Source: Wurfbainia villosa
Lineage: Eukaryota; Streptophyta; Magnoliopsida; Zingiberales; Zingiberaceae
Direction of reading: 5' to 3'
Assembly: GCA_025175895.1 (NCBI GenBank)
Contig: CM046007.1
Coordinates: 25,439,913-25,503,912 of the forward strand
Length of the DNA: 64,000 bases
Each line of letters opens with the position of its first letter. Within the stretch, counting starts at the first letter, position 1. This document shows positions 57,501-64,000 of the stretch, piece by piece. The position numbers and the translations under genes were made by a program. The notes under the pieces are model-generated. The model made no database searches, was not told the origin of the DNA, and worked only from the letters and a program-made list of their open reading frames with translations.

Positions 57501-60106
57501 TATCCTTTGGTCTAGTCGTTGAAACATGTTTAGAGGTGTTATCTACCGGCACTTGGTGTATAGATATGGGAGCCACTGATCATGTCTACAATACTTTGCA
57601 GAGGTTCCAGGAAACCAGATGACTAGCTGAGGGGGAGATTACCGTTTGCTTGGGCGATGCCACGAAGGTGACGGCTGTTGCAGTGGGAGAAGTTGATTTA
57701 ACTTTTGAGAAGAATAAAGTTTTGGTTCTTAAAAATTGCCTTTATGTACCTTTATTTAGAAAGAATTTCGGTTTCTAAATTGATTATGGATGGATATTCT
57801 ATTTCTTTTAATGACAGAGTTGTTATAAAAAGGAATAGTGAGATTATCTATTCTGGTGCATTGATAGGAAATTTATATACACTTGAACCAAAACCTCCCA
57901 CGATGCAAATAGAAGTGAATAACTCATCTTCTAATTATAATAAGAGAAAAGAACCTTCGAAGATGAACCAAACATATCCTTGGCATCTAAGGCTAGGTTA
58001 TATTAACCTAAGCAGAATTCAAAGGTTGATAGTTGATGGACCTCTGTGTTCTTTAGTGGTGGAAGATTTCCCAACCTGCGAATCTTGCTTGGAGGGTAAA
58101 ATGACCAAGAGGCATTTTATGGCCAAGGGGTATAGAGCCAAAGATGTGTTGGAATTGGTTCATTCTGATTTGTGTGGTCCTTTGCCTATCCAAGCAAGAG
58201 GTGGCTTTGAATATTTTGTCTCTTTTATAGACGATTATTCAAGGTATGGATACATTTACTTGATGCGCTGCAAATCTGAATGCTTTGACAAGGTCAAAGA
58301 ATTCAAGGTTGATGTGAAGAAACGTCAAGGTAAAGGTATCAAGACACTACGATCTGATCATGGTGGTGAGTACCTCTTGTGAGAGTTTAGGAATTACTTA
58401 TCAGAGACTGGGATTAAATCCCAATTGTCTGCACCTGGTACACCCTAGCAGAATGGTGTAGCAGAGCGAAGGAATAGGACTCTTATGGAGATGGTTAGAT
58501 CGATGATGAGTTATTCTGAGTTTCCAGATTTGTTCTGGGAATATATTCTAGATACGACAGTGTATATTCTGAACTTGGTACCATCTAAATCAATGCCTTC
58601 TACTCCCACAGAATTGTGGGTTGGGCAAAAGCCTAGTCTAAGACATATTCAGATTTGGGATAGTCCAGCACATGTGCTGAAGGCAGATGCTGGTAAGTTG
58701 GATCCTCGTACAGAAGTGTGCATATTCGTTGGCTATCCTAGATGAACGAAAGGTGGTTTGTTTTATAGTCCTAGAGATCAGAGGGTGATCGTTGGCACGA
58801 ACGCCTGATTTCTAGAGGAAGACTATGTGATGAACCACAAGCCCATGAGTAAGATTATTCTGGAGGAATTGAAAGGGGAAGTCACTACTTCAGTACCACC
58901 GGTACAAGAGGATATACCACAAGTCACTGCACGGCGTGCCATAGAGGATACATAGGTGATACCTCGTCATAGTGGGAGGGTTGTTAGATAGCCTGATAGA
59001 TTCATGTTCTTTAGAGAATCTTCTGATTTGGTCCCTGGTGAACATGAACCTGATCGTTGGACATATGATGAGGCAATCAAAGATAAAGATGTGGTATCTT
59101 GGCAAAGTGCAATGAATGCTGAGATTGAATCTATGGTTTCAAATCAGGTCTGGGAGCTAGTAGAACCACCTGATGGTGTAAAATCTATTGGATGCAAGTG
59201 GATCTACAAAAAAAGAGAGGAATAGACGGGAAGGTTGAGACCTTCAAAGCGAGGCTTGTCGCGAAGGGGTATACTCAGAAAGAGGGTATTGATTATGAGG
59301 AGACCTTTTCACCGGTAGCCATGCTTAAGTCTATCCGGATTCTCTTATGCATTGCTGCTCATATGGATTATGAGGTATGACAGATGGATGTCAAGACAGT
59401 TTTCCTTATTGGAAGTCTTGAGGAAAACATCTATATAAAGCAACCAAAAGGATTCATTGCAAACGGCAAAGAGTATCTTGTTTGTAAGCTTAATCAGTCC
59501 ATTTTTGGATTGAAGCAAGCTTCGAGGACTTGGAACATCCGCTTTGATGAGGTAATCCAGTCTTATGGATTTATTCAAAGTCCGGATGAGTCTTGTGTAT
59601 ACAAGAGATGTGACGGAAATTTAGTGGTATTTTTTTACTATACATAGATGACATTTTGTTAATTGGCAACAATTTCAAGGTGTTATCGGACGTAAGGGTA
59701 TGGTTGTCCAAACAGTTTGATATGAAGGACTTGGGAGAAGTGGGACGCATCCTTGGGATCAAGGTTATAAGGGATCGCAAGAAAAGGATGTTGTGCTTAT
59801 CTCAAGCTTCATACATAGACACCATTATGGATCGTTTTAGCATGCAAAACTCCGAGAAAGGTTTTCTACCTTTCAGGCATGGTGTTCCTTTATCTAAGAA
59901 AATATGTCCTAGAACATCTAAGGAGATAGAGGAGATGAAGGCAGTTCCTTATGCTTCGACAGTAGGAAGCCTCATTTATGCGATGCTATGTACGGGACCA
60001 GATATCTATTTTGTCGTGGACATGGTCAGCAAATATCAGAGTAATCCAGGACAGAGACATTGGACTACTGCAAAGCATATATTGAAGTACCTGAGAAGGA
60101 CTAGGG
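57501..60106 (+). pseudogene. pol: copia pol of region E, truncated by LTR G
   Basis: The protease site reads DMGA (57563-57574), with Thr changed to Met. The integrase zinc site reads LGY instead of LGH, as in element A (LSY). HSDLCGP and SDHGGE keep the catalytic Asps. Stops occur after EYLL (about 58380) and before the QNGVAERR segment, whose Glu is intact. RT has QMDVK preceded by a stop and YIDD at 59641-59652, reached by a one-base frameshift in a T run. The frame continues to GHWTTAKHILKYLRRT and stops at 60106, where TGTTAGTG of LTR G begins. RNase H is absent. Confidence 0.85.
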
Positions 60107-61014
60107 TGTTAGTGAAAGCCCTAGAGCCAATCTTGTGATGATTGTTGTATGGACTTTATTGTATCATATTCTTATTTATAAAGGCTTGGTTATTATATTT
60201 ACTTGTATTGGTGCCAAATAACTAAATATAATAATGTCCTTGAGTAGTGTAACGCCCGTAAAATTTCTAGCAAATTTTACAAGAATTTTTGGCTTGATGA
60301 TCATGGGCTTTATGTGGGCCTTTTCAAAAATAAAAGAAAATAAGCCAAAAAGGGGTGCAAGGCCTAGGAATTGAACCCCAAACCTCTAGAGATAGCCAAG
60401 CCTTATAGATGCACCCACTAACCAGAAGCCCAATAGGATTATATGATTAAGGAAGAGTGGAAACTATAGATAAGTGGGACTAAGGGTAAATGAAGAGGCA
60501 TATAAAAGAAAAGAGGAACATCTCTTCCTCCCCTTTATAAAGAAGAGGGAAGATTGAATTTGGTCACTTCCTCTCTTCTTTCCTTCTTCTCACCGAAATC
60601 CTAGAGCTCTCCCTCTCCCTTCCACCCCTTGGCCGAACCTCATCCAAGAAAGAGAAGGCTAGGTGTTGGTCTTCCTTAGGTCATCTTCCCCACCCAAAGC
60701 AAAGCGAAGGAAGTAAGTATCCCTCACCTGCATACGAGTAGTTTCGATTGAATGTTTGAACAACCTATATGTTAGATTCGGCCAAGCATGTTTTGGTTTA
60801 TCAATGAAGTGGTAATCTATGCTTGTAATCTATGTTAGGAAGTATATGATGATGCTAAGATGGGAAAAGAGGTTAGGTTAAAAAGCTAGCCCTAATGGCC
60901 ACCAATACCTATTCGGCCAAGCTAGGATTGGGGTTTTACATGAAGTTACATGCTATGTTTTATTCACTATATGATGTAGTTAAGATTTAAAAATGGATTA
61001 GGACCAAAAGCTAA

Positions 61015-61773
61015 CCCTAGTTGAGCCCTTATGTGTTTCGGCCACCCTAAGAAATTAGGGTTAGGGTTGCATGAAAATGTCCCTAATGATGCTATGCTAG
61101 GTTATATGGCTCATGAATGAATGTTGGGTAACAAGAACCCTAGTTGAGCCCCTTATGTGTTTCGGCCACCCTAGGGAATTAGGGTTAGGGTTGCATGAAA
61201 ATGTCCCTAATAATGCTATGCTAGGTTATAATGCTCATGAATGAATGTTGGGTGACAAGAACCCTAAGAAGCCTACAAGGGTCATTCGGCCACCCTTGGT
61301 TGTTTCTTTTCTTTGTGTGTTTCAATGAAGTTTACACCATGAAGTGTATTCATATGTATGTTAATTGAATTAGTTAAAAGTCTAATCCCTAAAAAAAGAC
61401 TATAAGGGCCATTTGGCCACCCTTGGTTATTATGTTCAATGAAGTTTCATACCATGATTGATATGCATATAATGTTGTTTAGTATGTAGATAAATTTAGG
61501 TTAAAGATTAACCCTAAAAACCCTACATGGACCATTCGGCCAACCTATGTTTTGGGGAATAGATGAAGTTTAATTCAAACTCTATGTGCTTATGAAGTTG
61601 TAGCCATGCTAAATGAATTAGGTTCACATGTGCCTTGTGTTTGAGTGAATTCATGATGACTTGTGGTCTTAAATAATGCTGCTTATGAAGTTGTAGCCAT
61701 GCTAAATGATTTAGGTTTACATGTGCTTTGTGTTTGAGTGAATTTATGATGACATGTGATCTTAAATAATGCT
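61015..61773 (+). repeat. Two tandem duplications in solo LTR H (123 bp and 93 bp units)
   Basis: A 123-bp unit starting TTGAGCC is present twice (61021, 61144), with GTGTTTCGGCCACCCTA inside. A 93-bp unit starting GCTTATGAAGTTG is present twice (61588, 61681). Both pairs differ by only a few bases. Confidence 0.8.
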
Positions 61774-62143
61774 AGGTGAAGATACCATGCCTTAGTTAGT
61801 ATTTACTTACTCTTGATGCCATGTCTCATGCCATGCCTTTGTGTATGTGATATCTAATATTACGAAATGGAATACGATAAGACTATGGAATGAAACAAAA
61901 GGATATGTTCACAAAAATGAATATGATATGATGATGAAACGAAGTATGATATGTTATGAAATGAAGTATGCTATGTTATGAAATGAAAGAAGATATGTTC
62001 ATGAAATGAAGCATGATGTGTTATGAAATGAAGTATGCTATGCTATGTTTGTCAAGAAATGAAATAAGCTATGTTATATATTAAGCATATAAGTATTTTA
62101 CCTTCTGCATGGCTTGTACCAAGACCTTAACAAGGTCCAAGAA

Positions 62144-62360
62144 GGGATGGGCTCCTAAGATGCCCTAGGTCGATGGAATAAGACTCGGGCCTAGGATGGG
62201 CTTCTATGTATGATTGCCCCTAGGTCGATGGAATAAGACTCGGGCCTAGTACGGGATGGGCTCCAAGATGCCTTAGGTCGATGGAGTAAGACTCGGGCCT
62301 AGGATGGGCTTCTACGCTATGACGATTGCCCCTAGGTCGATGGAATAAGACTCAGGCCTA
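62144..62360 (+). repeat. About 55-bp repeat, four copies, in solo LTR H
   Basis: GGTCGATGGAATAAGACTCG recurs at 62168, 62223, 62276 and 62335. Alternating spacers (ATGCCCTA against ATTGCCCCTA) give a dimeric organisation of about 110 bp. Confidence 0.8.
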
Positions 62361-62497
62361 GAAACCTATTAGGTTCGAGACTTGCTACCTCGGGCCTATT
62401 TAGGGATGCGCGCTATGATAATGAAGAAGTGGTACAATGCCGGGCCCAAATATGTTGAGATTTATATTTACGTACCTAACATATATGTTTTCAAAAG

Positions 62498-62700
62498 CAT
62501 CCTGCATATGTTTACATGTTATGTTTGATGATATGCCATATGTTTACATGTTATGTTTGATGATATGCCATATGTTTACATGTTATGTTTGATGATATGC
62601 CATATGTTTACACGTTATGTTTGATGATATGCCATATGTTTACATGTTATGTTTGATGATATGCCATGTTGTTTACATGTTTGTTTGATAATATGCCATA
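62498..62700 (+). repeat. 32-bp minisatellite, about six copies, in solo LTR H
   Basis: The unit is built from CATATGTTTACATG and TTATGTTTGATGATATGC, period 32 bp, nearly perfect in the first four copies and decaying rightwards. A looser GAAATGAAGTATG repeat precedes it at about 61910-62070. Confidence 0.85.
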
Positions 62701-64000
62701 ATGTTTAAGTTACATGTTATGTTGAATGATATGTCATGATGTATACATTACATGTTATGTTCGATGGTACGCTATGATGTCTATGTTACTAAGTTACATA
62801 TGATGCATATTATGCTGATTAAGTATATATTCATGTTATGCTACTAAGTTAGGGATGATCCATGCTATATTCACTTATGTTACTTATGCTACATGATGAG
62901 TTGATGACACCATGTAAGTTACATGTTATATTGATTTTACATTATAAATGCTACAAGCCATGATTAATAACGATGTATGGTTTTTGTGAGTAGGACAGGA
63001 TCTTACTAAGCCTATGAGCTTATAGTTTATCTTTCCTCTGCCGAGATAAGGGTAAGGGATGGGTAAACTAAAGGGAGCGGAGGAGGGCCAATGTGTGTGG
63101 TAGAGGCACGGTGGAGAAGATCCGTTAAGTCTATTTATACATGTTACCTATGATGATGATGTCTATGGATGTCTTTACTTATGTCTCCCTATGACGATGA
63201 TGTTATGAACCTACTAAGCACTAAGTATCTATATATATATGATGCATGCTTTATGTTGATAAGAAGAAGTAAAGAAGAAGTAAGAAGAAGTATCCATCCA
63301 TGCATGGTATGAAACATACTCTATGTTAAGAAGAAGCGTTAATGCATGTTTATGTTTAAAAGAAAAAAAAAAGAGAAAAGAAAAGTATTTAGGTCTAAAG
63401 TCTTCCGCTGTAAGAACTAAGAAGTACATATATAAAGTCTTCCGCTGTATGAAATGTATGTACGGTCGCGTCACGCGCCGCCTCTCTGGACATTTAGGGT
63501 CCCCAAAAAGGGCGGGCGTGACAAGTAGTAGGTTCTTATCTATATCAATCGATTGGTTGAATCGATAATGAGATGATATAGAGAACACTACTCTTAATCA
63601 TTCCTAGTCGAGTATTAACATTTAGGGACAATGTTAATGCGTAGAGACTAGTTTGTAGGTCAACACGATGACTTGATCTCACAAGTCATGGATATGAGAT
63701 ATCAAGTTGACACATGGGTATGCATTGGAGAATGTATACTGAATGGCCCGCAATGAGAAAGTATCATGGATCGTTATATGTGTGTCATATACTTTCTCAT
63801 GTGGCTATTAGTATGACTATTAGTCCTTAGACCTGAAGTCACCATGGTTCCCTACATAAGGAGTTGCATACTTTGGTTTCATCAAACGTCACCCGTAAAT
63901 GGGTGGACTATAAAGGCGATTACTAGGTATGTAACAAATTATGCGGAGGGATGTGAGTGATGTAGATGGGATCTATCCCTCCTATATGACGGGGGTGACA

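Larger units (their letters stand above)
44108..60106 (+). mobile_element. E: second internal region of the A family, in tandem behind A's LTR
   Basis: It begins with a primer-binding site and continues through leader (44121-44258, 46505-46552, 56138-56981), gag and pol. It ends at 60106 inside the RT/RNase H link, where LTR G begins. S4 and element F are insertions with their own target duplications (GTGTG; GACGA). It has no 3' LTR in the window. It shares specific lesions with element A. Confidence 0.82.
60243..63528 (+). mobile_element. H: 3.3 kb solo LTR, TSD AGTAG
   Basis: The LTR is 60248-63523, with complementary ends TGTAACGCCC and GGGCGTGACA. AGTAG is at 60243-60247 and 63524-63528. 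It has a TATA-type word TTTATAAAG at about 60534, followed by a pyrimidine-rich leader, which favours plus orientation. Its length and internal tandem repeats suggest a large Ty3/gypsy-type family, but no coding sequence is available to confirm. Reading frames near 63229-63588 are composition artefacts. Confidence 0.8.
60107..64000 (+). repeat. G: LTR of a further element, continuing past the window
   Basis: Sequence switches from pol to TGTTAGTGAAAGCCC at 60107, a TG-start LTR form. It continues to 60247, is split by solo LTR H, and resumes at 63524 to the end of the window. TAGGG (60102-60106) would be the left half of a target duplication. No coding sequence is seen in the 620 bp present. 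A copia-type LTR is likely but not proven. Confidence 0.55.

Noticed and set aside
63229..63588. 119-codon minus-strand frame and overlapping plus-strand frame near the end of solo LTR H
   Set aside because: Both are inside the LTR, overlap each other, are driven by AAG/GAA-rich sequence, and have no recognisable domain.

Overview
This 64 kb window is a block of nested plant retrotransposons. I find no host gene, tRNA, rRNA or other cellular gene. The signs of a flowering-plant nuclear genome are Ty1/copia and Ty3/gypsy LTR elements, primer-binding sites matching the 3' end of plant initiator tRNA-Met (TGGTATCAGAGC), a Tourist/Harbinger-type non-autonomous DNA element, and solo LTRs with 5-bp target-site duplications (TSDs). 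The species cannot be named from the sequence.

Layout. (1) 1-2340: the 3' tail of a Ty3/gypsy element and its LTR, carrying a DNA-transposon insertion at 438-1306. (2) 2341-7822: minus-strand remains of two SIRE/Maximus-like, gag-only elements. The second (called T1) has an LTR at 4007-5081 and a broken gag at 6078-7615. (3) 7823-44107: copia element A, which has lost its 5' LTR. Its leader was split by copia element B (8229-37171, TSD TACTT). B received two solo LTRs inside gag-pol (S1 12061-14138 minus, TSD CCACT; S2 16191-18647 plus, TSD ATGTA) and, in its 3' LTR, copia element C (19963-35544, TSD ACTAG). C's own 3' LTR was split by element D (27464-33905 minus, TSD TCTTA), a gag-only non-autonomous element with an open 559-codon gag. 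A's 3' LTR (41043-44107) holds a SIRE-like solo LTR (S3, 41950-43063). (4) 44108-60106: directly behind A's LTR lies a second internal region of the same family (E), giving an internal-LTR-internal tandem. E is interrupted by solo LTR S4 (44264-46499, TSD GTGTG) and by copia element F (46558-56132 minus, TSD GACGA). (5) 60107-64000: E is cut off inside its reverse-transcriptase/RNase H region by an LTR of a different type (G), which hosts a 3.3 kb solo LTR (H, 60248-63523, TSD AGTAG).

Almost every TSD is still readable, so the order of events can be reconstructed to four levels on the left (A, then B, then C, then D). All pol genes are broken. The only long intact coding region is the gag of element D. 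The elements A, B, C, E and solo LTRs S1, S2 and S4 are one copia family with two LTR subfamilies. Their LTRs carry a 27-bp tandem array just upstream of the TATA box, and its copy number (4 to 12) differs between copies. The SIRE-like LTRs instead carry clusters of the palindrome CAGTCGACTG in the equivalent position.
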